DNA from: Halanaerobacter jeridensis
GTDB lineage: Bacteria; Bacillota; Halanaerobiia; Halobacteroidales; Halobacteroidaceae
NCBI RefSeq assembly: GCF_016908315.1
Contig: NZ_JAFBDQ010000001.1
Span: 124,001 to 188,000, forward strand
Reading direction: 5' to 3'
Length of the DNA stretch: 64,000 nucleotides
Shown here: positions 15,658 through 25,004 of the stretch, in pieces
Layout: each line of letters starts with the position of its first letter
How positions within the stretch are numbered: position 1 is the stretch's first letter
The notes under the pieces: generated by a model
The model's input: only the letters and a program-made list of their open reading frames with translations
Databases searched by the model: none
Told to the model about the DNA's origin: nothing
Translations under genes and position numbers: made by a program

Positions 15658-17171
15658 TGCTTGCTAAGGCTTATAGTAATGCTGTGACTGGAGTGGATGG
15701 ATATTTAGTTGAAGTAGAGATTGATTTATCACAAGGACTACCTAGTTTTAATATTGTGGGTTTACCTGATGTAGCAGTTAGAGAAGCTAAAGAAAGAGTA
15801 AAAGCAGCCATTAAAAATTCTGCTTTTCAATTTCCAGTGAAAAGAGTTACAGTTAATTTAGCTCCTGCAGATATTAAAAAGAAAGGGGTAGTTTTTGATT
15901 TGCCAATTGCTGTAGGGATTTTAGCAGCAGTAGATGTAGTAGAAGAAAATAAATTACTTGATTATACTTTGGTTGGTGAACTATCTTTAGATGGTACAAT
16001 TAAAAGAATAACTGGAGCTTTATCCATGGCCTTAGCAACTAAAGATGAAGGTAAAAAAGGGATTATTGTTCCTTATGAAAATGTTCAAGAGGCAAGTGTT
16101 GTGGAAGGAATAGAAGTTATAGGAGTTAAAAGTTTGGAAGATGTAATCGATTTTTTTAATCAAGAATTAGAAGCAATTGAGCCTGTTACTGAGTCTTGGC
16201 AATTAAATGGAGAGTATCAGATTGATTATCAAGATGTTAAAGGACATGAAGAGGCTAAAAGGGCTTTAGAAGTTGCAGCAGCAGGTAATCATAATTTAGT
16301 GATGATTGGTCCGCCAGGTGCCGGTAAGACAATGTTGGCTCGAAGATTACCGACTATTTTGCCACCGCTAACTAAAGAAGAATCTATAGAAGTAACTAAA
16401 ATTTTTAGTGTTATTGATAAATTACCTAGTGAACAATCATTAATTAAAACCCGCCCTTTCCGTAATCCCCATCATAGTATTTCTCAAGCAGGTTTAGTTG
16501 GAGGAGGACGTGTGCCCCAACCAGGAGAAATTACTTTGGCTCATCGGGGAGTTTTGTTTTTAGATGAATTAACTGAATTTAAGCGGCAAGTTTTAGAAAT
16601 TTTACGTCAACCACTAGAAAAACAGGAAATAACTCTAACTCGTTCTGCTATTACTTTAACTTATCCTTGTGAATTTTTATTAGTAGCAGCTTTAAATCCC
16701 TGCCCCTGTGGTTATTATGGTACTGAGGGGAGAGAATGTTTTTGTACTCCTTACCAACGAAAGAAATATTTACATAAAATATCTGGGCCAATTTTAGATA
16801 GAATTGATATTCATTTGGAAATACCGCAATTAAAAGCTGAAGAGTTAACTACTTATCGTCAAGGTGAAACCTCAGCTGAAATCAAGGAAAGAATTTTAGC
16901 TGCTCGTGAAATACAAACTCAGCGCTTTAAGGATACTAGTATAAATTATAATGCTGAAATGAATACTAAAGCGGTAGAAAAATATTGTCTTCTAGATGAG
17001 AAGGCCGAAGAAATGATTAAAGAGGCTATTAATCGTCTTCATTTAAGTGCTCGGGCTTATGATCGAATCTTAAAATTAAGCCGCACTATTGCCGATTTAG
17101 CAGCAACAGAAATTATAACTATCGAACATTTAGGAGAGGCGATTCAATATCGGAGTTTAGATAGAAGATAA
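15657..17171 (+). CDS. YifB/ComM-type Mg-chelatase-like AAA+ ATPase
   Basis: The N-terminal ChlI-like domain (SNAVTGVDGYLVEVEIDLSQ and NIVGLPDVAVREAKERV) is followed by Walker A GPPGAGKTMLARRLP near residue 217, Walker B LFLDELTEF and a cysteine-containing loop LNPCPCGYYG typical of the family. ComM acts as a branch-migration helicase in natural transformation in Gram-negatives; the role in Firmicutes is unproven. I start at ATG 15657 (504 residues) behind AAAGGAGAGG; an in-frame TTG 21 bases upstream lies over that ribosome site. It is followed by dprA, another transformation gene. Confidence 0.92.
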   Translation: MLAKAYSNAVTGVDGYLVEVEIDLSQGLPSFNIVGLPDVAVREAKERVKAAIKNSAFQFPVKRVTVNLAPADIKKKGVVFDLPIAVGILAAVDVVEENKLLDYTLVGELSLDGTIKRITGALSMALATKDEGKKGIIVPYENVQEASVVEGIEVIGVKSLEDVIDFFNQELEAIEPVTESWQLNGEYQIDYQDVKGHEEAKRALEVAAAGNHNLVMIGPPGAGKTMLARRLPTILPPLTKEESIEVTKIFSVIDKLPSEQSLIKTRPFRNPHHSISQAGLVGGGRVPQPGEITLAHRGVLFLDELTEFKRQVLEILRQPLEKQEITLTRSAITLTYPCEFLLVAALNPCPCGYYGTEGRECFCTPYQRKKYLHKISGPILDRIDIHLEIPQLKAEELTTYRQGETSAEIKERILAAREIQTQRFKDTSINYNAEMNTKAVEKYCLLDEKAEEMIKEAINRLHLSARAYDRILKLSRTIADLAATEIITIEHLGEAIQYRSLDRR

Positions 17172-17196
17172 ACTTATTACTTTTTGGGGGGATAAT

Positions 17197-18303
17197 GTGG
17201 AAAATAAATTATATTGGGTCTGGCTTAGTAAAATTAATGGTTTAGGTTCAGTTAAAATAAAGAAATTATTGGAAAAATTTCAAAATGCACAAGGTATTTG
17301 GGAGGCTAGTAGAGAAGAACTTAATAATAGCATAGGAATAGGTTCAGTTTTAAGTCAAGAAATTATCAAAGCTAAAAAGAATTTCTTGCCTGCTAAAGAA
17401 AAAGAAAAGTTAAAAAAAGCTAAAGTAAAACTTGTAACTTTAGAAGATACATGTTATCCTAAATTGTTAAAGGAAATATATGCTCCCCCTCCTGTAATTT
17501 ATTACAGGGGTGCTTTAGTTAAAGTAAGCAGACCTTGTTTGGCAGTAGTTGGAACTCGTGATTGTACTGAGTATGGTAAAATAACTGCCTATAACTTAGC
17601 TAAAAAATTAGCAGAAATGGGATTTGTAGTTGTTAGTGGTTTGGCCCGAGGGATAGATACTAAAGCTCATCAGGGAGCACTACAAACTGGTATGACCTAT
17701 GCTATATTGGGTTCGGGGCTTGATCACATTTATCCTCCAGAAAATAATCATTTAGCAGAGAAAATTGCTCAACAGGGAGCTGTGATTACATCATATCAAT
17801 TACAGACTCAACCGCAAAGAGAACATTTTCCAGCTCGTAATAGGATTATTAGTGGTTTGAGTTTAGGTACAATAGTAATTGAAGCTCCCCAGCAAAGTGG
17901 TGCCTTAATCACTGCTAATTTTTCTTTACGTCAAGGTCGAGAAGTATTTGCTATCCCAGGAAATATTAGAAAAAGACAAAGTCAAGGCACTAATAAGTTA
18001 ATTCAAAGCGGAGCTAAATTAGTGCAAAATGTAGATGATATTCTAGAAGAATTAATGTTAGAGAATTATTTACTGCAGGATGTAAATGAAGAAGATGCAG
18101 AAGATGAAATTAAGACAAAAAGATTGAATCAACAACAAAAGAGAGTCTATAATTTATTAACTGATGAGGTTCAACAATTTGAAAAAATATTATCTAATGT
18201 TACAATGAAAGCAAAGGAACTTAATTCTATTTTGGCCCAGTTAGAAATTATGGGATTAATAAAACAATTACCTGGAAAAAGAATTTGTCTAATAAATCAA
18301 TAA
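17197..18303 (+). CDS. dprA: DNA processing protein DprA
   Basis: DprA loads RecA on incoming single-stranded DNA. An N-terminal HhH/SAM-like region (KINGLGSVKIKKLLEKF) precedes the Rossmann-like core with AVVGTRDCTEYG, VVSGLARGIDTKAHQGAL and GSGLDHIYPPEN; the C-terminal winged-helix DML1-like domain (about 300-368) is present. GTG 17197 follows TTTGGGGGGAT. With 368 residues it is full length. The yifB-dprA pair suggests DNA uptake or recombination capacity, although no com pilus genes are in the window. Confidence 0.96.
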   Translation: MENKLYWVWLSKINGLGSVKIKKLLEKFQNAQGIWEASREELNNSIGIGSVLSQEIIKAKKNFLPAKEKEKLKKAKVKLVTLEDTCYPKLLKEIYAPPPVIYYRGALVKVSRPCLAVVGTRDCTEYGKITAYNLAKKLAEMGFVVVSGLARGIDTKAHQGALQTGMTYAILGSGLDHIYPPENNHLAEKIAQQGAVITSYQLQTQPQREHFPARNRIISGLSLGTIVIEAPQQSGALITANFSLRQGREVFAIPGNIRKRQSQGTNKLIQSGAKLVQNVDDILEELMLENYLLQDVNEEDAEDEIKTKRLNQQQKRVYNLLTDEVQQFEKILSNVTMKAKELNSILAQLEIMGLIKQLPGKRICLINQ

Positions 18304-18339
18304 TTTAGAAGGGAGGAAGACATAGTAATAATAATTGCT

Positions 18340-18855
18340 ATGTTGTTATCAATGAAAGAGAATATATTTGAAATAATCAGTCAGTTAGTAAAAAGATTAT
18401 TATATGAGGGAGAAGAAATTGAAGATAGTGAAAAATTAATTAATTCATTAAAAGAAGATGGTTATAATATAGATGAGATTAATCAAGCCTTTGAATTTAT
18501 TTTTGCTTCTGAAAAAGAAACTGAGGGAGAAGAAGATAAGGCTGAACTTCAGAAAGATAGTTGGGATGAGAACCAAATTAGTCAGCGGGTATTCAATATT
18601 AAAGAAAGAGTTAACTTTAATATTGAAGTTCAAGGTGGTTTGCTGCAGTTAGGTGCTTTAGATGATCTGCAAGAAGAAGAATTAGAAGAAGTGATTACTA
18701 AACTATTAATGAGGTATCGTAGTAGTGCTCAGGTGTCTGATCTGTGGCAGACTGTAGAAGAAGTAGTAGACGATGATTTGAAATTACTTTCGATTTCTAA
18801 AAAAATACCTCAATTTAAGGGTTTAAATCAAGTCGAAATCAAGCATCTTCATTAG
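18340..18855 (+). CDS. smg: Smg family protein (DUF494)
   Basis: The protein resembles Smg: a KENIFEIISQLVKRLLYEGE N-terminus, an acidic middle and a C-terminal block with LGALDDLQEEELEEVITKLL and LWQTVEEVVDDD. Smg is encoded next to dprA and topA in many bacteria; its function is unknown. The start is doubtful: the only good ribosome site, GGGAGG at 18311-18316, is 23 bases before ATG 18340 and farther from the family-like ATG 18352. A weak in-frame start (for example ATT 18334 or ATA 18328) is possible. Confidence 0.8.
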   Translation: MLLSMKENIFEIISQLVKRLLYEGEEIEDSEKLINSLKEDGYNIDEINQAFEFIFASEKETEGEEDKAELQKDSWDENQISQRVFNIKERVNFNIEVQGGLLQLGALDDLQEEELEEVITKLLMRYRSSAQVSDLWQTVEEVVDDDLKLLSISKKIPQFKGLNQVEIKHLH

Positions 18856-18871
18856 TGGAGGAGTGAAGGCT

Positions 18872-20953
18872 ATGGCCAAAAAGAAGAAACAATTAGTGAT
18901 TGTAGAGTCTCCTGCTAAGGCCAAAACAATTAGTAAATTTCTCGGTCGAGAATATACTGTAGAAGCTTCAATGGGGCATTTAATTGATTTGCCTAAAAGT
19001 CAATTAGGAGTTGACGTTGAAGAAAATTTTGAGCCTAAGTATATTACAATTCGCGGTAAAGGAAAGATACTACAGAAGTTACGGCGGAAAGCTAAGAAAA
19101 GTAAAAAGGTATTATTAGCAACTGATCCTGACCGGGAGGGAGAAGCTATCTCCTGGCATTTAAGCAATGCTCTAAAGGTAGATGAAGAAAATAAATGTAG
19201 GATTGAGTTCAATGAAATCACTGAAGCTGCAGTTCAGCAGGCCTTAGAAAATCCACGTTCTATTGATAAAGATAGAGTTGATGCTCAACAAGCCCGGCGG
19301 GTTTTAGATAGACTTGTTGGTTATAAATTAAGTCCTTTGCTTTGGAAAAAGGTTAGAAAAGGGTTGAGTGCTGGAAGGGTACAATCAGTTGCTTTAAGGA
19401 TTATCTGTGAACGAGAAGATGCCAGAAATAAATTTGAACCTGAAGAGTACTGGACTGCAGAAATTAATCTAAAAAATCCAGCTAATGATAAATTTTCAGC
19501 TAAATTATATAGAATTAACAATCAAAAATATAAGTTGAAGAATGAACAAGAGGCTAAAGAACTCAAAGAAGATTTGCAAGAACGAAAATTAAAGGTGAGT
19601 AAAATAAAAGAAGGGCAGCGGCGAAGAAATCCAGCTGCTCCATTTACTACTAGCAGCTTGCAGCAACAAGCTGCTAATAGTCTTTATTTTAGTGCTAAAA
19701 AAACAATGTTTGTAGCTCAAAGACTGTATGAAGGTGTAGATATTGGTGCAGAAGGAACTGTAGGCTTAATCACCTATATGAGAACCGATTCAACTAGAAT
19801 AGCTAAAGAAGCTCAGACTAATGTACAACAATATGTACTGGATGAATTTGGTGAGAAATATTTAGCTGAAGATAGAAATTATAAAGTAGATTCTAAAGCA
19901 CAAGATGCCCATGAAGCTATTCGTCCTACTTCTGTATTTAGAACTCCACAGAAGATGAAAGAATATTTAGATGAGGAACAGTATAAATTATATAAATTAA
20001 TTTGGGAAAGGTTCGTAGCTAGTCAAATGGCTCCTGCCCTTTATAAAACACTGCGTGTTAATATTAAAAGTAAAAACGGGAAATACTTACTTAGAGCGAA
20101 TGGTTCACAGCAATTATTTGCTGGGGTTTTGCAAGTGGATCAGAGTCGGGAGCAAAAAGAGGATACTTTATTACCAAATTTCAATCCAGGAGATAAAATA
20201 GAATTAAGTACAATAAAATTAGCTCAACATTTTACTAATCCTCCCGCTAGATATACAGAAGCCAAATTAGTCAAAACTCTTAAGAAAGAAGGTATTGGCC
20301 GGCCGAGTACTTATGCAACAATTATAGGAACTATTCAAGATCGTGACTATGTTGAAAAAGAAGGAAAAAAATTTAAGCCGACAGAATTAGGGGCAGTTGT
20401 TAATGGATTATTAGTGAAACATTTTCCTAATGTAACTGATGTGGAATTCACTGCTCAAATGGAAGATAATTTAGATAAAGTAGAAGCAGGTACAGCAGAT
20501 TGGAGAGAAATATTATCTGAATTTTATTTTCCTTTTCAGGATAAATTAGAAGAAGCTCATGATGAAATGGAAGAAGTAGATATGGTAGAAGAAACTGATG
20601 AAATTTGTGAAAAATGCGGCCGTAATATGGTAATTAAATATGGTCGCTATGGAAAGTTTTTAGCTTGTCCTGGCTTTCCTGAGTGTAAAAATACTAAACC
20701 TTTTTTAGTTAAGGCAGGTGTAGAGTGTCCTCGGTGTGAAGATGGTGAAGTGATTGAACGCAAAAGCAAAAAAGGGCGCCGCTTTTATGGGTGCAGCAAT
20801 TATCCTGAATGTGAGTTTATGACTTGGGATCATCCCACTGAGGAAGAATGTCCAGAATGTGGGAGTTTTTTAGTGGAAAAGAAGAGGAAAAATAAAACAA
20901 TCAAGTACTGTATTGATGAAGACTGTAAATATGAAACTATTGAGTTAAGTTAG
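18872..20953 (+). CDS. topA: DNA topoisomerase I
   Basis: TopA relaxes negative supercoils through a Tyr-DNA link. The Toprim domain opens VIVESPAKAKTISKFLGREY with ATDPDREGEAISWHL; the active-site Tyr lies in LITYMRTDSTRIA. Three C-terminal four-Cys zinc fingers are visible (CEKCGRN..CPGFPEC, CPRCEDG..CSNYPEC, CPECGSF..CIDEDC). ATG 18872 follows GGAGGAG; a GTG nine bases upstream is less well placed. The length (693) is typical. In B. subtilis trmFO and xerC/codV follow topA; both are missing here. Confidence 0.98.
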   Translation: MAKKKKQLVIVESPAKAKTISKFLGREYTVEASMGHLIDLPKSQLGVDVEENFEPKYITIRGKGKILQKLRRKAKKSKKVLLATDPDREGEAISWHLSNALKVDEENKCRIEFNEITEAAVQQALENPRSIDKDRVDAQQARRVLDRLVGYKLSPLLWKKVRKGLSAGRVQSVALRIICEREDARNKFEPEEYWTAEINLKNPANDKFSAKLYRINNQKYKLKNEQEAKELKEDLQERKLKVSKIKEGQRRRNPAAPFTTSSLQQQAANSLYFSAKKTMFVAQRLYEGVDIGAEGTVGLITYMRTDSTRIAKEAQTNVQQYVLDEFGEKYLAEDRNYKVDSKAQDAHEAIRPTSVFRTPQKMKEYLDEEQYKLYKLIWERFVASQMAPALYKTLRVNIKSKNGKYLLRANGSQQLFAGVLQVDQSREQKEDTLLPNFNPGDKIELSTIKLAQHFTNPPARYTEAKLVKTLKKEGIGRPSTYATIIGTIQDRDYVEKEGKKFKPTELGAVVNGLLVKHFPNVTDVEFTAQMEDNLDKVEAGTADWREILSEFYFPFQDKLEEAHDEMEEVDMVEETDEICEKCGRNMVIKYGRYGKFLACPGFPECKNTKPFLVKAGVECPRCEDGEVIERKSKKGRRFYGCSNYPECEFMTWDHPTEEECPECGSFLVEKKRKNKTIKYCIDEDCKYETIELS

Positions 20954-20984
20954 TTAGTAAGAATGAGTATGGGCTTAAGTATTT

Positions 20985-21121
20985 TAAATTTGAGTTCAAA
21001 TGCAAGTATAAGCGTAAAAAGTATTTTTTTATTTTAAATTCACCTTAGTTTCAAGCTCAATCTTAAACTTATATTTAGTCTTAGACTTAAACTTAGACTT
21101 AAACTCAAACTTAACCTTAAA
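20985..21121. repeat. Inverted tandem-unit element with 13 degenerate 6-bp units upstream of hslV
   Basis: From 21044 to 21121 the sequence divides cleanly into thirteen 6-bp units: CTTAGT, TTCAAG, CTCAAT, CTTAAA, CTTATA, TTTAGT, CTTAGA, CTTAAA, CTTAGA, CTTAAA, CTCAAA, CTTAAC, CTTAAA. The left arm (about 20985-21020) holds the complementary type (TTTGAG, TTCAAA, TGCAAG, TATAAG). Together they make a long imperfect inverted repeat that fills the topA-hslV spacer. Confidence 0.75.
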
Positions 21122-21148
21122 TATTAATTGAAGATTGGAGTGGTTGAA

Positions 21149-21676
21149 GTGTTTGATGCTACAACGGTAATTGCAGTAAAACAAGGAGATGATGTGGCTG
21201 TTGCTGGAGATGGGCAAGTAACAATGAAACATACAGTCATGAAACATGGAGCTAAAAAGATTAGAAGGATTCATAATGGAGAAGTGTTGGCAGGTTTTGC
21301 TGGTTCTGCAGCAGATGCTTTTGCTTTATTTGAAAAGTTTGAAGGGAAGTTAGAAGAGTTTCATGGTAATTTAAAGCGAGCGGCAGTAGAATTAGCTAAA
21401 GAATGGCGTACAGATAAGATGTTGCGCGAGTTAGAAGCATTATTAATTGTAGTTGATAAAGAACAATTATTAGTTATTTCTGGAACTGGAGATGTTATTG
21501 AACCAGATGAAGGAGTGACAGCTATTGGTTCTGGGGGCTCTTATGCTTTAGCTGCTGCTAAAGCTTATCAAGAATCCTCAGATCTAAGTGCAGAAGAAAT
21601 TGCTGAAAAATCTTTAAAAATTGCTTCTGATATTTGTATTTATACTAATGATAATATTTCAGTAGAAAAATTATAA
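21149..21676 (+). CDS. hslV: ATP-dependent protease subunit HslV (ClpQ/CodW)
   Basis: HslV is the proteolytic core of the HslUV protease. The mature N-terminal Thr nucleophile is the first Thr of ATTVIAV, and [33 protein letters not shown] and [16 protein letters not shown] are conserved. I choose GTG 21149, giving the short family-typical propeptide MFDA before TTV (175 residues); a TTG at 21128 would add seven residues and bury the GGAGTGG ribosome site. It is followed 11 bp later by hslU and then codY, as in B. subtilis. Confidence 0.96.
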   Translation: MFDATTVIAVKQGDDVAVAGDGQVTMKHTVMKHGAKKIRRIHNGEVLAGFAGSAADAFALFEKFEGKLEEFHGNLKRAAVELAKEWRTDKMLRELEALLIVVDKEQLLVISGTGDVIEPDEGVTAIGSGGSYALAAAKAYQESSDLSAEEIAEKSLKIASDICIYTNDNISVEKL

Positions 21677-21687
21677 GGGGGATAACG

Positions 21688-23070
21688 ATGGAAGATTTAA
21701 CTCCACAAAGAATAGTAGAAAAATTAGATAAATATATTGTAGGGCAAGAAGATGCTAAGAAATCTGTTGCTATTGCAATGAGAAATAGATACCGCAGAAA
21801 AAAGTTAGATGATGATTTGCGTGATGAAGTAATTCCTAAAAATATATTAATGATTGGTCCCACTGGTGTAGGTAAAACAGAAATTGCTCGACGCTTGGCT
21901 AAATTGGCCCAAGCACCATTTAGTAAAGTAGAAGTTACTAAATTTACTGAAGCAGGTTATGTTGGTCGTGATGTAGAATCAATGATTAGAGATTTAGTAC
22001 AAACAGCCATTAGAATGGTTGAACAAGAAAAAAGAGCTGAAGTAGAAGAGAAAGCAGAACAATTAGCTAAAGAAAAATTATTAGATATCTTATTGCCACA
22101 GCCTAAAAAAAGTAGTAATCCTTTTGAAGGCCTGTTTTCTGATGATGAAGAAGAAATTAACGAAGAAGAAACAGACCGTGACCAAAGATTTAAAAAACAT
22201 AGAGAAAAATTAGCTCAGAAATTAGAAGCAGGAGAATTAGATGATAGGATTGTAGAAATAGAAGTAGAAGATAATAATTCACAAATGGTAGAGATCTTTT
22301 CAGGGTCTGGAGTTGAGGAATTAGGTGTAAATTTTGAAGATATGTTTGGGGGGATGATGCCTAATTCCAAAAAAACTAGGAAAGTCAAAGTTGAAGAAGC
22401 AGAAGAAATTTTAAAAGATCAAGAAGCTAAAAAGTTAATTGATATGGATGAAGTTCATCGTGAAGCAATCCATCGTGTTGAACAGTCAGGGATTATCTTT
22501 TTAGATGAAATTGACAAAATTTCTGGGGGGCAGTCTAATTCAAACCCAGAAGTTTCGCGAGAAGGGGTGCAGCGAGATATTTTACCTATTGTTGAGGGGT
22601 CAACAGTTAATACAAAATATGGTTCAGTTAAAACAGATCATATTTTATTTATTGCTGCTGGAGCCTTTCATGTATCTGATCCAACTGATTTGATTCCAGA
22701 ATTACAAGGTCGTTTTCCTTTGCGGGTAGAACTAAATAATTTATCTAAAGAGAACTTTAAAGAAATTTTAACTGAACCTGAAAATGCTTTGACTAAACAA
22801 TACACAGCATTATTAGCTACCGAAGGGCTAGAGATTGAATTTACTACTACTGCAATTGATGAAATAGCTAGTATTGCTTTTAAAGTTAATGAACAAACTG
22901 AAAACATTGGTGCTCGTCGACTGCATACTATTGTAGAAAAATTGTTAGAAGATGTTTCTTTTGAGGCTCCAGACATGGGAGAGGATAAGGTTCAAATTGA
23001 TCGTGAGTATGTAAAGGATAAATTAGATGATGTTGTTCAAGATAAAGATTTAAGTAAATATATTCTTTGA
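21688..23070 (+). CDS. hslU: ATP-dependent protease ATPase subunit HslU (ClpY)
   Basis: HslU is the AAA+ unfoldase that feeds HslV. It opens [20 protein letters not shown], then Walker [18 protein letters not shown] near residue 57, Walker [11 protein letters not shown], and the intermediate I domain rich in acidic residues between them. The C-terminus ends KDLSKYIL, the tail that inserts into HslV. At 460 residues it is normal. ATG 21688 follows AAGGGGGATAACG. Confidence 0.98.
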   Translation: MEDLTPQRIVEKLDKYIVGQEDAKKSVAIAMRNRYRRKKLDDDLRDEVIPKNILMIGPTGVGKTEIARRLAKLAQAPFSKVEVTKFTEAGYVGRDVESMIRDLVQTAIRMVEQEKRAEVEEKAEQLAKEKLLDILLPQPKKSSNPFEGLFSDDEEEINEEETDRDQRFKKHREKLAQKLEAGELDDRIVEIEVEDNNSQMVEIFSGSGVEELGVNFEDMFGGMMPNSKKTRKVKVEEAEEILKDQEAKKLIDMDEVHREAIHRVEQSGIIFLDEIDKISGGQSNSNPEVSREGVQRDILPIVEGSTVNTKYGSVKTDHILFIAAGAFHVSDPTDLIPELQGRFPLRVELNNLSKENFKEILTEPENALTKQYTALLATEGLEIEFTTTAIDEIASIAFKVNEQTENIGARRLHTIVEKLLEDVSFEAPDMGEDKVQIDREYVKDKLDDVVQDKDLSKYIL

Positions 23071-23160
23071 TTTGAAAAATAGCAATAAGTAAGATAAAAT
23101 AGAAGTATGTAATTTATTGATGTCTGTTGAAGAATGGTTTATTAAGGAGGATAATAAGCA

Positions 23161-23940
23161 ATGAAAGAGCTCTTAAACAAAACCAGAAAAATAAATCGTT
23201 TATTACAGCGTTCGGCCGGTCATCCAGTAGATTTTGATAAGATATCAAAATTATTAGGGGAAACAATTGGTGGGAATGTATACTTAGTTGATGAGCAAGG
23301 TGAAATTTTAAGTTATCATTTGATTGATCAATTTGAATGTGATTTAATGAAACAAGAAGTTTTAGATAAAGGAGAATTTCCTCCTGATTATAATGACTGG
23401 CTTTTAGATATTAATCAAACTCGTTCTAATTATGAACAACAGGACGGTCAGTGTGTATTTAAGCAAGGAGAAGAATGCTTATTCAAGCATAAATTGACTA
23501 CTGTAGTACCTATTAATGGTGGTGGGCAGAGATTAGGGACATTAGTGATTGCTAGGTTTAATGAAGAGTTTGGAGCTAGTGATTTAATTTTAGCTGAATA
23601 TGGAGCTACGGTTGTAGGAATGGAAATTTTAAGAGTAAGAAGTGAAAAAGTAGAAGAAAGCGCCCGAAAGAAAGCGGCTGTGCATATCGCTTTAGAAACC
23701 TTATCTTATTCAGAAACGGAAGCTATTGAACATATTTTTGCTGAATTAGATGGTGCAGAAGGATTAGTTGTAGCTAGTAAGATTGCAGATCGAGTAGGGA
23801 TTACGCGATCAGTGATTGTTAATGCTTTAAGAAAGTTTGAAAGTGCTGGAGTAATTGAATCTAAATCCCTAGGAATGAAGGGAACCCATATTAAAGTTTT
23901 AAATGAAAGGCTATTTGATGAATTAAATATAGAAAGATAA
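23161..23940 (+). CDS. codY: GTP-sensing global transcription repressor CodY
   Basis: CodY senses branched-chain amino acids (GAF domain, residues 1-155) and GTP, and represses nutrient-uptake, motility and other genes in low-GC Firmicutes. The winged-helix VASKIADRVGITRSVIVNAL at about 205-224, followed by RKFESAGVIESKSLGMKGTHIKV, is essentially the B. subtilis DNA-binding region, so the box consensus should be shared. ATG 23161 follows AAGGAGG. It precedes the flagellar operon, whose promoter has a candidate CodY box. Confidence 0.97.
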   Translation: MKELLNKTRKINRLLQRSAGHPVDFDKISKLLGETIGGNVYLVDEQGEILSYHLIDQFECDLMKQEVLDKGEFPPDYNDWLLDINQTRSNYEQQDGQCVFKQGEECLFKHKLTTVVPINGGGQRLGTLVIARFNEEFGASDLILAEYGATVVGMEILRVRSEKVEESARKKAAVHIALETLSYSETEAIEHIFAELDGAEGLVVASKIADRVGITRSVIVNALRKFESAGVIESKSLGMKGTHIKVLNERLFDELNIER

Positions 23941-23966
23941 CTAGAAATTAGTTATTTATAAAATTA

Positions 23967-23999
23967 AGCGTGTCTAAAAAATAGGGGCACGCTAGTTTT
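23967..23999 (+). terminator. Probable terminator after codY
   Basis: AGCGTG (23967-23972) and CACGCT (23988-23993) pair, with further G-U pairing inside, and TTTT follows at 23996-23999. Stem and U-run are moderate. Confidence 0.6.
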
Positions 24000-24007
24000 A
24001 TGGCATG

Positions 24008-24022
24008 AATTTGCAAAAAAAT
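24008..24022. promoter_or_regulatory. Candidate CodY box over the flgB promoter
   Basis: AATTTGCAAAAAAAT matches the published CodY box AATTTTCWGAAAATT at 12 of 15 positions and overlaps the -35 hexamer. In B. subtilis CodY represses the fla/che promoter, so the position fits. Confidence 0.45.
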
Positions 24023-24040
24023 ATTCTTTAGTGCTATAAT
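24011..24040 (+). promoter_or_regulatory. Sigma-A promoter of the flagellar operon
   Basis: TTGCAA (24011-24016), 18 bp, and a perfect TATAAT (24035-24040). It is the only good promoter before flgB. A 5' hairpin GACAT (24056-24060)/ATGTC (24071-24075) would begin about ten bases into the transcript. Confidence 0.75.
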
Positions 24041-24143
24041 TATAACTTTTTGCAGGACATCACTCTCAAAATGTCGAATATTAAACAATGAGTAATCCGT
24101 AAGAATCAATAAAAATAATTTAATATATTATAGGGGAGGTAGA

Positions 24144-24551
24144 ATGAGTTTGTTTAGCAACCAAAGCTTTGGTGTCTTAGAAAAGACATTGAATGGACTA
24201 GATTTAAGAAACAAAGCTATTAGTAATAATCTAGCTAATGTTGATACCCCAAATTATAAACGTCGCTCTGTTAGTTTTCGCAATCAATTAAAGAGTGCTA
24301 TGGAAGGAAGTAATGATTTAGCTACTACTAATAATAGACATATTGCTACTGGTGCAGGTAGTTTAAATGAAGTACAACCACAAGTTAGTAAAAATGAAAA
24401 TACTTCTTTTCGTAATGATGGTAATAATGTAAGTATAGATAAAGAAATGGCTGAGCTGGCGAAAAATAGTCTAGAATATCGGGCTATTGTTAAACAAGTT
24501 TCTAATCAGTTTAATCGGATGAGTTCAGTTATTCAAAAGGGAGGTAATTAA
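24144..24551 (+). CDS. flgB: Flagellar basal-body rod protein FlgB
   Basis: FlgB is the proximal rod subunit. The N-terminal NKAISNNLANVDTPNYKR motif is the rod/hook signature, and the C-terminal helix with LAKNSLEYRAIVKQVSNQFN closes the coiled core. At 135 residues it has normal length. ATG 24144 follows AGGGGAGGTAGA. It is the first gene of a near-continuous run of flagellar genes to sigD, in the B. subtilis fla/che order. Confidence 0.97.
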   Translation: MSLFSNQSFGVLEKTLNGLDLRNKAISNNLANVDTPNYKRRSVSFRNQLKSAMEGSNDLATTNNRHIATGAGSLNEVQPQVSKNENTSFRNDGNNVSIDKEMAELAKNSLEYRAIVKQVSNQFNRMSSVIQKGGN

Positions 24552-24553
24552 GA

Positions 24554-24985
24554 ATGTCTTTGTTTAGGGGAATGGATATTAGTGCTTCTGGTTTAACCGC
24601 CCAAAGGTTAAGAATGGATACTATTTCTAATAATATTGCTAATGTTAATACAACTAGGACTGAAGATGGAGGCCCTTATCGCAAGAAGATGCCAGTTTTT
24701 GCTTCAAGATTAAAAGCGGAAATGAATAATGGTCTCTCTAGTAATAATCAAAATGTAGGTAATGGGGTGGAGGTTTCAAAAATAAAAGAAAGCAGTCAAC
24801 CTCCTAAATTAGTGTATAAGCCTAATCATCCTGATGCTGATGAAAATGGATATGTCCAGATGCCTAATATTAATGTTGTTTCTGAAATGACAGATATGAT
24901 GTCTGCAAGTAGAGCTTATGAAGCTAATGTTACTGCTATTAATACCTCAAAAGAAATAGTGAAAAGTGCTTTACAGATTGGTTAA
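24554..24985 (+). CDS. flgC: Flagellar basal-body rod protein FlgC
   Basis: FlgC forms the proximal rod with FlgB, FlgF and FlgG. MDISASGLTAQRLRMDTISN and NIANVNTTRTEDGGPYRKK are the N-terminal signature and MMSASRAYEANVTAINTSKE the C-terminal one. It has 143 residues. It begins two bases after the flgB stop; GGGAGGTAATTAAGA supplies the ribosome site inside the end of flgB. Confidence 0.97.
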   Translation: MSLFRGMDISASGLTAQRLRMDTISNNIANVNTTRTEDGGPYRKKMPVFASRLKAEMNNGLSSNNQNVGNGVEVSKIKESSQPPKLVYKPNHPDADENGYVQMPNINVVSEMTDMMSASRAYEANVTAINTSKEIVKSALQIG

Positions 24986-25004
24986 TTAAGGGAGGTATAT
25001 TATA

